Source: Calvatia gigantea (taxonomy: Eukaryota > Basidiomycota > Agaricomycetes > Agaricales > Lycoperdaceae). Taken from it: 64,000 nucleotides of DNA. Of the stretch, positions 33,846 to 47,472 are shown one piece after another (within the stretch, counting starts at the first letter, position 1; every line of letters starts with the position of its first letter). The DNA lies in the NCBI GenBank assembly GCA_025093985.1, contig JACAAK010000005.1:372001-436000 (forward strand), in the 5' to 3' direction. Below the pieces are notes generated by a model that did not search any database, was not told the origin of the DNA, and was given only the letters and a program-made list of their open reading frames with translations. The translations under genes and the position numbers were made by a program.

Positions 33846-36800
33846 GAGGGCGTTATGGGCGTTCTCGCTGTCGTTGACAATGAGCGCGGGGAAGCTGTGG
33901 ACGTTGCGACTTGTCTCGACGCCCAAACAAGTCCAACACCCCCTGCTTATGTAATATATCTGTTGGTCGTCGTTGACCACTATTGTTACAGGCTAATTCT
34001 TCCCGTGAGGTGAGATGGACGCTTTTCTCTGCTTAGGCCTACGATAGAATGCGACAACACACACTAGAATGCACTGGCCGGCGATGAATTTTTTATTCCT
34101 TGGCACTTAACTGTTGCCACTCGAAAATATCAGGTTACAGTGCTAGGTTACGTTTCCCCTGGTGCCTTTCTCGGACACCGACAACCGTGTCAACATGGCT
34201 CTTTGATTCATTCCGTGCGCCCACCTCAACAATATCAAAATGTACCCTACTGGAGGAAGATGCATTTGGAAGTATTATAGCTGTTCGCTGGCAAAAAATC
34301 TCCTTCTGGGTACCTGTGTCCCGTCCCTATTATCCCCTTCACCTTTTCTGTACCCATCCGAATATCTTGGACCTGTGTAACCGGTCACCAGGTCTCCCTG
34401 TTCCATCTGTCGTACTACGTCCGCCGCCAATCGCTCGTCATTCCACTATTTGATTAACTTTCCGGAGGGACACCCAATCGAGACTGCGTTTCCCACCGAT
34501 TTTTATAACACTTCCTTGTATAATTCTTGTCGAAGGGTACGACTTGTCCTCGGTTCTCTGAAGCTGAAATTGCTATGACTCTTGTTTGGAGAGCGCTTCT
34601 CCATCCTTTCGACCATCATACTTGAACATTCTTGAACATTTCATTTTGACAAAGACACCTGGTGGGGATACCAACTTCTGTCAGGATACTCTGTGATCTA
34701 TTTCAGCTGAAACAACAACCTCAGTCTATCGCTCGGTTTTGGTCGCTCCCGCTCTATATTTCCGGCGATGGGCAATTGGGGTACTCTTGGGTTCCCTCAG
34801 GACATGCCACCGCATCTCATGCCCCCATGCTTTTGCGAGCTACAAGCTTGGCAAGTGCACGATGCCACCTGACAACCCAGCGGACCGCGCAGACACACTT
34901 GCTACCATACATCTTGGCCATCAGTCATACTAATCTTACTTCCCTGCACATTGTCCAACATTGGTAAAAGATGCTTCTCCTGCATCCCCGCCTTTGTCTC
35001 GTCTCAATCGAAGCAAGCCAGGTGCACGTTCTCAAATCTCATCATCACCATCACATCTCTTCCGAGTCCTGTTGCGAATGTAAAAAAATCCCATATAAGC
35101 GTTGATTTTCCCATCGCCATAATAACCTCCTTTCTGCGACCTGGAATTCGTGCCGGTGAACAAAACCATCTGACACTCACAGCTGTCCACGATATTTCGC
35201 CGAGCGCTCCCAGAGTGACGATCTTGTGGTGTGCCCGCGAGAGGAAACTCTTGCCGACCGACAAAAGCCGACAAACCGGCGTGCACAGCCCGACGTTATT
35301 CGTTCCATGCGATATGATCCCACCGAAGCCCACACACTTTGGAATGGCGAAGGCCAGCAGAGCAACGACGGTAGTTTATCGGAGCAGCTTCCGCACAGCG
35401 TAGCATTGTAACAACGTCTTATTACTTTCATCGTGAATCCTATTGGCCTCCAAAGTTAAAATCCTCGCTTCATAAATTACAAAACTTCTTCTCCGTCGTC
35501 ATTGAAATTGAGGTCATTTAATGATCATATTCTCGATCTTCTTTTCGTTATCGTGCTATCGGTGAATAAAGACCCAATTGCTACCGTACGACCTCGTGCA
35601 ATGCATGTTTCCTGCTTTCTCCTCGGTAAATACGAATTAAATCAAGATGGGGATCGTTGATCGTCTAGCCAGACCAGGAAGAAACCTCCGTCCATCACAA
35701 CTTTCGAGGCAGCTCCAACCCCAAAGTAGAGTGATGAGCACCCGTCATGGAATACAAATCGACCTTTCCCAAGCGTGACGTTTTGAGTGTAACACCGAAT
35801 ATCCAGCGAACTTGGCGGTGGAGGACTTACTTATCCCACTCTCTCGTTACCCGTCGAAGTCACATACCTTCCCACGGGCGGCAACCACATTTTTGATCCG
35901 GGTCCATTTATAATACTACAGCTTTCATCAACCCCACGAGTTCATCGACAACCGTGGATTGTGATTCGTACAATTGAAAGAACACCCCCACACAGCACTT
36001 CTGGCATTTAGTGCAGCCGAGAGAGATGTGAGGTTGGGATGCTTCGATACCCGAATCCCCTGTCCGGCCTTACCTGGCGTGGCTCAACTAGGCATTTTCT
36101 GAGATAAGATGATGCTCGCAGGGAGATTTATTCCCACTCCTCCCCAGAGGCGTGTTGTTCTAGACTGTGTTGGATGGTGCGCAGCGTGTACTCCATCCGA
36201 GTCGGGTCTATTTCAGTCTTCAGTTCTTGGCTTTTCGCACTGCACAACTATCGCAACAGTTGGCAAGTTGCTGTGACAGTACATTGGTCGAATGTCACAC
36301 AACCCACAAGTTTACCTCGCCGTATGATCACGCCACAAATAGTCGACTCTGAGAAAATGCGACCCAACGGAACACACGCCTCGTTGAGACCAAGATGGGA
36401 GAGGAACAAGTACGGACCAGGTGCCAAGTCTGACTTGCAGTGCGTCTCGTGGACCCAGGTCAAGTGAGCTATCAAGTAGCCAACTGACAAACTGACCACT
36501 TCTCCATTCTCTGGAAACTTTCAGCATCATATCTCATTGATTCGCCCTGCCTTATTGGGATCAACTAGCTTCGCGGCTTGTCACGGTTTTTGTCCTTTAC
36601 CGGCCCTGTAACATACTGCATTGGGCTCCAGTTGATTTTGACAGACAATGATGAATGGCTGGACCCTCTGAGTGAGAGAACATCAATCCAAGTAGAACCC
36701 CGTGGAAGGTCAGTTCACCATTCACGCAGCCTCCTTTTCCCATCTCTCATGTATCATGACCATCAATAAAATAAGCATCTCTATATTCTTACTTACCTGT

Positions 36801-39800
36801 GTCACCATCTCACCTCAGAACCCGGACTTTGAACGGTACTATCAGGGTAGCCATTGCCCCGATATACACTTCTAGTTGCGTGGATAGGGAACTAACTCAC
36901 TTAGTATCGATGAGATCACATGTAACATAAAAATACAGGGTTGCCTTTACGCTCAAAAAGTTGCGGCAGGTGTCTTTGTCTTGATGACGCACGGTGACGC
37001 AGGACACATCAGTTAACGTTTCAAACAGAGGGCGCTCACTCACGTTCGACCCAATCCCATAAATGCTGTAGTTAATATCAGAACGCAAAGTGTGTACTCC
37101 ATCCTGTATCTGCTTTGTGATCCAGCATCGTATCAATATTATTCAATATCGGGTCTGTTTTTCATCTTGTTGCCATGCCCAACAACAGATTTCACAACGA
37201 GATACTCAAGTGGGGGTATTATTGTGCTCTGTTCATTATGATGAAATTGGCGACGAGCGCATTTGCAGGGATAGCCAAGGATTCGAAATCACTAGCCAGG
37301 CTAGGAAGTTACTTGAAGGGGAGGAGTAAGATATCTCACGTCCCGACACGCCCATCAGCTCTGAAACAATCAAGGCTATGTGTTACAGCAGAATTCACAG
37401 ACGTGTTACTGTAAACAGTCTCGCTCAGAATAAATGGTCACTCAGTAACGAGGCTTGGCATATATATTAGCTGCTTTAATTGCTCAATACTCGACTCGAG
37501 GACCAAGTAACCCTGACAATCTCAATGCTGAACATAGATCCTACCCCGATTTAGTTTTTCGGGGAACGTAAGACCCACGTCACACCCAGAAACACATTTT
37601 AGAGAACAAAGCCTTAAAGGCACGGCTACCACCGTCAGTGTAGACAGCATCAATCATGCGACAGAGGCACGAGGAGCAACAGTAAGATACCTCACTGATT
37701 TATGCGACAAATTTAATTCGTAGGCACGCCAATCTGACGGAAGCATCAATCGTCGTTATTGTGGCTGCCATAGAGTAGCGGAGCACGGGCGGAAGTAGAT
37801 ACCATACAAAGCTACGTGAAGGAGAACTTGGGGAGGTAATGCTGCTGTATACATCAACTCTCAACGTCGTGCATTGAGCCTGATTCGCATGCCTTTCAGG
37901 TTCGTCTAAATTCAAGAAATCCGGAAGCAGTTTTGTAAACAGCATTGGAGCGGAACCAGTGTGAATTTCGGTGCCAATTCTATCAATGTGAGCGGAACTT
38001 ATTTTCTGATTAGTCACCGGGCAGGAAGGCCTAAATTCTTGCAGCAAACTCATCTTGAGGAACGAGGACGTTTCCATACCCCACTTGCGCGGGACCTGAG
38101 TCTCGTCATCTTGGTTTGAGTAGTTTCCAAAGGCGCGTCAACCTTAAATCCTCTGCCAAGATCTCAAACCCTTAATGGCCACCTGATTTATGGTACACGA
38201 AAAACCCAATCGCCCGGACACCCTTCGTCATAAAAGTTGCTTCTTTTAAAAACGTGTACACCCCTGTTTAAAAGCGAAGGACCGAAGGCAAGTGATTGCG
38301 TAGTCAATGTCCGCACACATGATTAAAGCCGGCAACGTTCACGCAGAGCTGGCTTCCCTGGATTTTCGAAGGGATTCGGGAACAACATGGATATCCGCCT
38401 TTCCGATGAAGGGAGGTTTAGTGTGAAGCCTCATGGTGGGAGCGCCTACTGCCGTCCGATGGGGCCGGTATAAGTGGGGTGCAAGGGTAACTGGGCTTGG
38501 TTCAGCAAAAATCTAGAAAATCCGCAGTTCTGTGTGATACATCACCCAAAGCACTGGAAGAGGATAGCCTATACGCCAAGGACATCAACGTGTGCTTTCT
38601 GAGCGATCTTGGGCGAGGCATGGGTAACTTAACGCGGTCCAGGAGACTAATGGTCCACACGGCACACAGTCTGGACTGTCTTAAGCTCCGTTTGGGGCAA
38701 TCCAAACTAAAGGCATCAACAACAGCTCAAACACAAATATTGCGGTTAACACGCAGTTGGGCCCAGCTGACTTCAGTGCCATGCCCTTGGCACTTTGGGG
38801 GAGAGTCTGGCAAACGAAAAGTCGGAAAACAGAGAAACATATACATCAGACAAATTTGGTACTGAGTACTGAGGGACCAACTATCGATAGGAAGGTCCCC
38901 GGTAAAAAGATTGACCAGGGGTTCCTTTCCCGTGAAAAAGTCGGTATAATACGTCGAAAGGATTAGGGTCCATCCCAACGGCAAAATGGACCCAAAGTCA
39001 CGGTGTTCTGTGTTCACGAGCTCATCAAGTTGGCGGTGGGAGAAGAGTGTGGGCAGGCGTGGGGAAAGCTCGGGTTCCCGGTCTTGACGATGAATCGCAG
39101 GATACAGACCGCAGATCCTAAAAGAACCTCGTGGCTTAACAGTTGGATGTCCCAGTTTTCGGAATTGAAGTGTAACATCACGAATCCTTCAGCTTTCCTT
39201 CGTGAGCATCGGCAACGCACAAATCTCCTTGCATCACACAAGCAACGGGGATACAAAAGGATCATCCAACAGGACCTTTCAAGGGCGGTGGAATTTACGG
39301 AGTCGTGCACCTGGATGAGCCTTGTGATGTTTCTCCTCCACTTTCCTTTCCGATACTTACACCGTTCTACTCACGGTGTCTATCGTTACATACAGGTCCG
39401 CGTTTCAGTCGTGTAGCAAAGGCGGTGATTTGACGTCCGCTTCATGCAGTCAGCTGAGATCCCATCTAAAGTTGTCGGAACAAGCAAAAGATAAGGAGTT
39501 ATTTATCCGAGTCTGGTAAATGACACGAATACGATGACGCAGCGAATCAAGCTCTCTGCGCCCGTTCACTGACCCTCATCTTCTTTTTGTCCACCAGGTA
39601 GCAAGCCTGGCAGGACACGCCCCACGCGTTCACTCTCTGCTCGAGCATGACGATAAAGCACCCCATGATACCAATACGCAATGCCGTCAACACGAGGCTA
39701 AATGAAGCTACGATGATCACTGATAAATATACTTTTCTTGACACCCCGCCGAGTCACGGGTTGTTTTGAACCGGTCACTGGTGCCAAAGATTTCGCCACA

Positions 39801-42441
39801 GGGAGGTAGTGGACAAAGAAAGGGGAAAATAATAGACGTGTCACAAGGGCCACACGGCGTCCAAATACTTCCAAGTTGGCCTCGAGGAGTCGTGAAGGGT
39901 CCAAAATGTGTACCGCATCTGCGATGAAAGCGGTCGGTTACTGTTTGGGAACGAAATTTCAGCGCCAATTGAAGTAGCTACCAAATTTGAAATGCCACCG
40001 GTTCCGAACGGAAACCGTGGTGGCGTGCATTGGAACATGCAGGCCACGATAAACATCTGGTTGGCTTTGGTAGGAGCCACTACTCGTCGGCCCTTCAGGC
40101 TCTCACGTTCTGGCATGGAACTGGCCATTCAAGTTAATGCCATGGCGTCAACCCACAGTAAGCATAGCCTGCGGCGGGCTATATCTCGCACTAGTTAGAT
40201 GAGATATTGACGCTCACTAATCCCTTCTGGGATCGCTGCTGCCGATATCCAAGCGAAATCACCATTCATCTTCACAGAGTGTACTCTCACAATGGAGTTG
40301 GATGCATTACCTGCACAACTGGCATGGCTCCAGCCCCCCCAGATCTATGGCTCTTGGTTTTAGAAATCTCCCTAATCTAATTCATATTGTTACAGCCGCA
40401 CCCTCCATTCTGCACCCCAAACCCTCTCAATCTGCTTCAACTCAAATGTCAATTTAGAACGCGCGAATACCGGGGGAGGGGAATACCCCCCGCTCTCACA
40501 CTGACAGCCTTGTCAATAAACGAACATACAACCATCTCAAACATCATCTCCACATCCGATGTGAGCTAGCACCGTGACAGTGAACAAAAATAGTTCTAGT
40601 GACCGTCCAGAGTAGCCACCCTAGGAGATAAGGCGGCGTTCAAAACACGTTTCGGAGAAGACACCTGATGGGTTTCGCTCACTGGACACAAGTTACCGGA
40701 CCTTAGGTATGGGCGATGGGAAAGATGTGCTCCTAGGTTTTGATGGGGTGTCCATGATCACCATGTGTATGTCCGTGTCGCTGGATCATGAGGTCACTGT
40801 TGAATTACAGTCGGGGTAATGGTACGGGGACAGAACCCCTTGTAGATATATTGATGATACTTCTATAGTTTGTGGTGTCCTTCTGAATTGTAAACAAACA
40901 AGCTCTTTCTGCAACATTGAATACATGGGGGGACAAGAATGATATACCACAGACATGGTTTGGGAAGAGGTTTTTCTGGGCCACAGCATGAAATGAGTAC
41001 GTTACTGAACCACAAGGTCGCCCTAGCTCAATGCTCACGCAGCGAAGACGCGATAAGGGTACGTCTGGCAATCGATCGCTTTTGTATAGACGAAGGGTCA
41101 GCTGGCACAAGATTCACTCGCTGCGCCTTGTATAAGCCTCTTGTTGGCAAGGAGCTGTGACAGATTACCCGATCGGGCTTTCTGAACCGTCATGCTACGG
41201 GGCGTATGTCGGGTGATCAAGAACTCCCGTGTTATTAACTCCTCGTACTGTTGCGTATCGGAATTGGCGAGAACGTTGTGTGGTATCTTTGGAGTCTGGC
41301 CAACGAAAATGTCCATGTTTGGGCATAGCGATTGGTGTTTCCGTCCCTTCTCTCCCACAGATGAACAGCCGACCGCAATGCAAATGAGGCTCACACGAGC
41401 ATTTCAGAGCCTGTCAACCAATTCCAGTCATGGGAAAATGGCTAGTCATGTTAACCAAGATTTTTTTAATAAAGGCTTAATATCTCATCTTCACATTTTG
41501 AAGTTTAGAAGACATTTTCATTCGTAGTATCGATGCGGCCCCAATGACGCAAAGGGTCATAGTCAAGAATCATGGCATGCATGGAACATGTCCACGATAT
41601 AGTTTAGCGGGCTGGAATTAAGTTCTCTATCCACCACGAGGACTCCAGGACCAGGAAATCCTGATTTATGGATTGTAAGCTGGAGTACGAATAAGTGACG
41701 CCATGAGAAACCGGGACTTGAGCATAAGTCCCTAATCCACTGGGATGGTTTACTATGTGAACGAATTTTCGGTCCGATAATGGTGCCTGGGTATGGAACA
41801 CATACTCTCGTCTATAATGACGGTGAGAGAGCCTGCTGCGGTCGGGAGGGGTGGGACTTCGTCCACCACGAATATCCAGGAATTCTTCCCCCTACGCAGA
41901 GGCTTCACCACACACCGGCTCAGGGAGAAGATCCAGCCCTCGATGCTGAGAGGAGCTATGTTTGCGGGCATCACGGAAAGTTCGTGTCCACCATCGGCTT
42001 AATTTTGGGTGGAATGAGTTTAACTCAAGGCATGGCAGCTGTAAAACCCACCTACTGGATAACAGCTTCCCAGGAGTTATTATGGGTGCGACTGTGCTTC
42101 CAAGCATCAGCTATTGGTTTGGCGCTAGTACGGATTGTGATAGCACACCAGAAATGGAGTATAGCTTAGTTCTAAGTCATTAGGTGCAAAAGGTGGCTAT
42201 CCAGCAAGAGTGCTGTGCTCCATATGCGGGAATTGGTGAAGAGCACCCTCGGCAAACCGGCTCGATGTCCTGCTCTTATCGCGGACCGCTATCACTAATA
42301 AGCTCCCTGACGAACTTAGACAAAAAGAACAACTGACCTGGGAAAGCATTCCCTTGCACTTCTGGTGTTGAGAGGTTGTTTGCGGTTGCGGGATGGGTTT
42401 GGACCATCAAATGTGAACAGCTGACTGACGTCACCAAACCT
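33846..42441. other. Second long gene-poor stretch
   Basis: About 8.6 kb without a gene I can support. Isolated frames with protein-like composition occur: a hydrophobic 65-codon minus frame at 39547-39744 with two possible membrane helices, and a minus frame at 38727-39017. Neither has good neighbours or a known domain. There are no tRNA, rRNA or CRISPR features that I can see. Confidence 0.35.
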
Positions 42442-43825
42442 TTAGGTTGCATCCTGGGTTCCTTCCTGTTCCCAGCTCCATGAGGCGACATGACCAACGC
42501 AGTCGGAACTTGAGTCTTACCTCAGGAAGTAATGTATCCGACCAAACGGGAACCGGGCTCGTCCTACGAAAGGTAGTGAATGAAAAGAAAATTGTTGGAA
42601 TCAAAGTCATACCATTCAATGGCTAAACCGTCATCCCTAACCAAATGTCAATCTTTGGCAATACCCCAAGAAAAAAAGCGAATACGACAAACCGAAAGAT
42701 GACTCTCCGCTTTCTCAATCCAAAACTCTGTAACCGCTTGTATTCCTTCTGGAAAAAAGAAACCCGATTCTCCTTGTATCCAGGTGTAGATTTCCGACAA
42801 TCGTCAGGAATGGGGTAAAACGAACAAGACTCAGTGATGAGCTTTCGCTCTGGGATGATGACCTCGGAAGGGTCGGGTAACTCCTGTTTGATCGAAGTGT
42901 GGGCGTCAACAGACATGCGTTCAACTCTGATTTGTAGGGCCGTGGGTCCAAGTGACAGGAGTTTGCTATCTTCTGTCTTTACCTTAGATACAACCAGCCC
43001 CCCGCGCGGGGACGGCTTTTGGACAAGAAGCGACCGAGATGGCATAGGTGTATCAAGAGGGGGAAGTGTATCGCAAGGCTCCCTCTTGTACCGAGAGTGT
43101 ACGGGAAGGCGAGCATGGCGTAGGGTATGTGCCCGTGGCTGAGTTGGAGGCCGTTTGTCAAACTCCAAAGGCGCCTCTACTGAAGGTGCCCGTTTGCTAG
43201 GTACACAAGCCCCTTGGGACAAACCTTGGTCGGCTGCAGGCAGATTAGGGGACACAAAACGAGGTATGTCTGTGCTGTGCGGCCTAGCTGGATAAAGATA
43301 TCCACCTTTGTCGTGTGGAGGTGGAGGTTTGTCCAGTAGTTCGGCATCAAACTTGGCTGAGGATGTAGGTGGTTTTGGAGGCAGAGGTAACGATCCTCTA
43401 AAGGGCGGGGGCGGAGCAGCGTATGGTGCAGGACGCACCGCTGAAATGTGTGCGGGATCCCGCTGCACAAAAGCTGAACCCGAAGGTTGACGCTGAGCGG
43501 TGGTTGGCTGGAATTGTGATGTCGAGGCGCATCCTTCAAAGTAGTCCTGCTGAATCTTGGGCCCTTCTGCATCCCGAGAGTGGAGGGGCTCAGAAGAGGG
43601 ATTATTAACCCTTCGCCGTTTGGGAGGATGAGGGTCCTCGGATCGAGAGGACGAAGCTAGAGATGACTGGACATCGAGAGGCACCATTGGCATGAATCGT
43701 GGCTTAGTTGGAAGCGGGTAAGGACGTCGAGGGAGCGGATACGTATTACGCGTAGAGGATTGTGCGTTCATATTTCTATTAATATTTGCTGCGTCGGGGG
43801 ACGGTGACGAGAGATTTGAAGACAT
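42442..43825 (-). CDS. Conserved-looking protein of unknown role, 407 aa, proline-rich with a C-terminal motif
   Basis: Four exons (43825-42693, 42636-42613, 42563-42521, 42465-42442) join in frame with GT-AG introns of 56, 49 and 55 nt. The first 330 residues are disordered and rich in Pro, Ser and Arg, with a basic PPKRRR cluster. The ordered end reads CSFYPIPDDCRKSTPGYKEN, then RVSFFQKEYKRLQSFGLRKR. Across the tiny 24-nt and 43-nt exons it continues DDGLAIEWTSPVPVWSDTLLP. That the motif reads smoothly across three splice junctions supports the model. The last exon (EGTQDAT and a stop) is the least certain part. Function is unknown. Confidence 0.75.
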
Positions 43826-45162
43826 CCCACTACGCCTTGGAGCCCGAATACCTTACATGAAATTCAAAATGAGAAAATACTGCTCCAAAGCACAATAAGA
43901 CACGCCGGCGGACGGACCTCCCCTCTGATACGCAAACATACCGCCTTTGCCTCGAGTAGCATGACCGGGACCAAGGCGGATTTCTCTGGTTGCTGCCGCA
44001 GTTATCGTGGGAGGTAATGACTGCCTGCGGCGACTGTGTGCAACCTCATTCGGTTGAAGATCCTCTGGGTGTATAGATTTTGCGAGAGCAGACTTTTGTG
44101 CAGTCCCATATTGGCGTGGATTGAACATAGAATAAGTTAATAAGTATCTGAGTTCGCCAGAATGTTCAGATTGCCCCCATCGGGCCGCGCACAAGCTGCA
44201 GCGAAATCAGCACAAACAAATAAACCCTTCCTGTCGCCGATTTTCACATGACATCGTCACGGCCGCCTGTGCTGAGGCTAATTCGAGCTTTGATCATTCA
44301 GCATGCGGCATGTATCCTGGGTATGAAGGTTTGCCGAGAACGATCAAGTCTTTAAGCTTTCACCCCTGTACCGGTACATTTATCAGTGTGGGATCCTACT
44401 CCCACCCATCCAGCAACTCAGAACGGAAAGAAGAGGCGGAGATGCTGGATATGACGCGACTTCCATCCATCCTGTCGGAATCAGGATGAGAGTGGCAAAT
44501 CGCCAAGCCGGTCCGCAGGAGGCAGTGGGTATAGTTACCTGCATGCTTACACGACCCGTCGTAGATTCCGCGATGATAAACGTCATCTCAGATGATTGGA
44601 CTCTTGTCTGATTTCGGAGGATGGTGAGGAGGCCTTGAGGACTATCACTTGCGGACTTGTGATGGGGCTTGAGTTACCCCCTTTTTTCCCTGCGTAGATG
44701 TGCGCACACCCTTAATCAAAGTATTGAACAACCGGTACGTCACTGGCTTCGAACCTTTTCACGGACAGAACTTGATTTGGGGTGATGGGATAGTGTCGAC
44801 TACGCAACCAAGGGCTAGAATGAATGAGCGTGAGAGCTCGGCCGTATCAAATGTGCGACCCAAAGCATCGTCACGTCCATGAGTACACCTACGCTGATCA
44901 CAATCCCGTATCAACAGCTGATCACCATCTCCTTATCCGATGCGTATGTTGCCTATGAACGATGTCCATTAAACAAACACTCGGAAATCCCACAGGGCCC
45001 TTTATTGAGTTAAGTCTCGATGCGGAGTCCTAACAGTGGGAAAGGTAAACGATTGATTGGACTTCTTAAGTCCCCTCTCTTGTTCCGTTTTCGTACCAAA
45101 CGTACAAGGGAACACTTCTATGATGGGTCCATGTGTACGGTGCACCAATGAGTCAATGTGGC

Positions 45163-45285
45163 ACCCAGTCATATTGATATCGCAGTGAATTTGAGGAGCG
45201 TATTCTTCAATACGGCGTACTCTACACTTTTTGAAGTCGATATGATTTCGATATGACCTGTGTCACATCGACTCATCAATGCAGT
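45163..45285 (+). repeat. Dispersed repeat, second copy of the segment at 3697-3815
   Basis: Shared landmarks in the same order and orientation are AGTCA-TATTGATATC, then about 45 bp later CACTTTTTGAAGTC, and GATTTCGAT-TGACC-GT. The two copies are diverged but collinear over about 120 bp. No coding capacity is seen. Confidence 0.45.
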
Positions 45286-45350
45286 CATTTTAACTAAAGA
45301 AAGAATCGTGGGAGGTGTCAAGGTAAACCACCCGAACTCCTGAGAATAAC

Positions 45351-45480
45351 CACAAGAAACCAAACAGGCTCGGTACCAGTCACTGATAGTACCAACGAGC
45401 CGAAAAATTTCTTTATATAATAATGATTTCGGCTCGTTGTACTATCGGTGACTGGTACCGAGCCTGATTGGTTTCTTGTG
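45351..45480. repeat. Fold-back hairpin with arms of about 55 bp
   Basis: The left arm (45351-45405) and right arm (45427-45480) are inverted copies, differing at only a few places over about 54 bp. They include the core GGCTCGGTACCAGTCAC and the inner CGAGCCGAAA. An AT-rich loop of about 20 bp separates them. It resembles a fold-back MITE or a strong RNA hairpin source; no target duplication was identified. Confidence 0.7.
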
Positions 45481-46791
45481 AACTCGGAGGAATGATGCAG
45501 ATGCATCGAAGGAAGAGGTGGTGCTCAGGTGCATTCGACCTTTTGGTTCCCAGTGCCTTCTTTAGACGAAAGGCGTAACGAAATCGTTCCGAAGATGGCA
45601 TCCTGAATGGTCGGATGATGTTTACCGTAGCACTCGTGTAAAATGTCTACGGTGAAACACTGCGACGCAAGGCTGCATTTATTTTGTATATGGGGCTAAA
45701 AGCCACCCATTCCACGTTCAGGGCTCATCCTCGAGGTGGTGAGGTACGCCGTATAAGTACGGGTTTCCGATGTGTGAGAAATGTGGGGTTGACGTATGAA
45801 ACCCAGAGGTATGGGGTAGGCGTTTAAGTCTAGTATGGCTATGTACATACATCCTTCATCAGAGTTCGATTTCATAATGGTGGCATACGGTGGGAAGGAC
45901 GACGCCCTGTCGTGCGGTAGTAGTGAGACTATGACCATTTCACTTATCGCAACCATCATAGCCATGAAGCGGTCAGGGAAAGACTGGAGAGTGGCGTTTT
46001 GGGAAGTATCATCGATTTTTCCACCCGCCACTCAGGAAGGCGAAGAAGAGTTCCTGGGCCCGAGAAAAGACAAAAGAAATTCCGCTGCGCAATCGACGTC
46101 GGCGCCGCATTGACCGAACCTTCCCTAAGATGTACTGCCGGGAGGGACCACTAACATGGAAGGTCACGACAACACGCTACGTACGCGGGTAACATCATAA
46201 GCTCACCTTGGAAAAGTAACCCAGGGTCACGGCCGATAACTTAAGGGAATTCGACGGTTCGTAAGTTTCACACTCCCATACATTGCAAAACCGACAGGAG
46301 AGATGTTTTGGAGCTCGTGGGTTCGTCTCCACCAGGCTCTTTAATCTGCTTTACTTCTTGGTCGGGATGCGAACAGAGGCTTGTGAGCATTTCGAAATCG
46401 CTCAAAAAGCTTCTTTTTTAAAAATCAAATCTAAATTCCATCGTCGAATGGCCAAAAAGTCCCTGGATGTTAGACGCTGAGGTGTACGATATCAGTTGCC
46501 ACTTAGTGTTATCGAATTATTGACGTAGGGATTGACGATGATAATGGTGTTCCATTCTAACGAACAACCTTCTGTTACAGGCGCTGGGACCCTCAGAGCG
46601 CCGCTTGGGAATTAATTTGCGAGGTTCTGGAGCAGTTGGCTCGGTGCTAGCGCTTCACCGTGTCTTTAAGAACTGGTTCTAATACTAAGGGTGCTTTTTC
46701 GGATTATGCGCTGAAAAGAAGGTTGATATAAATTTATCCTAGTATATATTTATCCACATGGGACAATGAGGTGGATGGGTTGTATTAAATC

Positions 46792-47102
46792 TTAAAACAC
46801 CTGACCAAAGGTGTTGATTTCACACCTTCGGTCGTCATAATCGGAGAAGCTTGTGGCGGCAGTTCGTAGTAGGAGCAACCAAAGAATGGTTGCGCCGCAG
46901 ATAACACCTTTGAGGAAAATTTGTCCGGCGTCGGCGTCTGTAAGACGGAGACGGAACAGGACATGGCGTTGTGCATCATTCGCTGTTGAAGTGGCTCGCC
47001 GCTGGACAGGCCGCCCGCCGGGCGGTGAGAGTGGGCTTGGAGATCAAACCGCCAGGACTGGGCGTGTTCTTGGTGTGTCGTGAATGGTCGTAATAGGGTC
47101 AT
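46792..47102 (-). CDS. Small single-pass membrane protein, frame broken (about 103 aa if joined)
   Basis: From the ATG at 47102 one frame reads MTLLRPFTTHQEHAQSWRFD and onward through residue 40. A second frame, ending at the TAA at 46792-46794, reads DAQRHVLFRLRLTDADAGQ followed by a hydrophobic helix (FLKGVICGATILWLLLLRTA) and a polar tail. Both halves look like real protein, and together the 311 bp are one short of a multiple of three. A one-base deletion around 46985-47010 is therefore suspected. It is divergent from the proline-rich protein gene at 47473. No family recognised. Confidence 0.45.
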
Positions 47103-47472
47103 GAGGACTTGTCAAAATGACAGCGGAACATCCGAGTGGAAATCAGGCCAGCTTGGGAACAAATGTGCCTTGATTGAATGCACGTGACTTCAGCGTTCGA
47201 GCGTTCGTATCGCTGGAAAGTGAGGCAAAACTAATCAGAGAGTACTTGAATGGCTGAGGAAGAACCTGTTGGGAGCTGATTTATGAAATTTCGGGGAAAC
47301 TGAGGCTGCGGGAGGAGGTGTGGAGGAGAATAGACGACCGGACAGAGACGGAAAACGGACGGAGTCGGGGCTCCAGCCATCGGTTTGTTCTTGTGGACTA
47401 ACTTTCCCAGCATATTTGCTAATATTACCGGTGAACGGCGTGAACTGGCCAGTTCCCCATCCAATCCTCACC
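47103..47472. promoter_or_regulatory. Divergent promoter region
   Basis: The 370 bp lie between the starts of a minus-strand small membrane protein and a plus-strand gene. Nothing coding is supported, so this should carry both promoters. Confidence 0.4.

Larger units (their letters stand above)
43826..46791. other. Intergenic stretch with a fold-back and a dispersed repeat
   Basis: Besides the hairpin at 45351-45480 and the repeat near 45163-45285 no gene is supported. Opposing open frames at 45696-46113 overlap each other and show no domain. A 113-codon frame at 43853-44194 just upstream of the preceding gene may be leader sequence. Confidence 0.4.

Noticed and set aside
38497..39416. Overlapping open frames of 96-137 codons
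   Set aside because: Sense and antisense frames are equally long and no family is recognisable; insufficient support for a gene.
46280..46345. GGGTTCGTCTCCACC resembling a tRNA B box
   Set aside because: The flanks do not pair into a cloverleaf and no A box is seen upstream at the right spacing.
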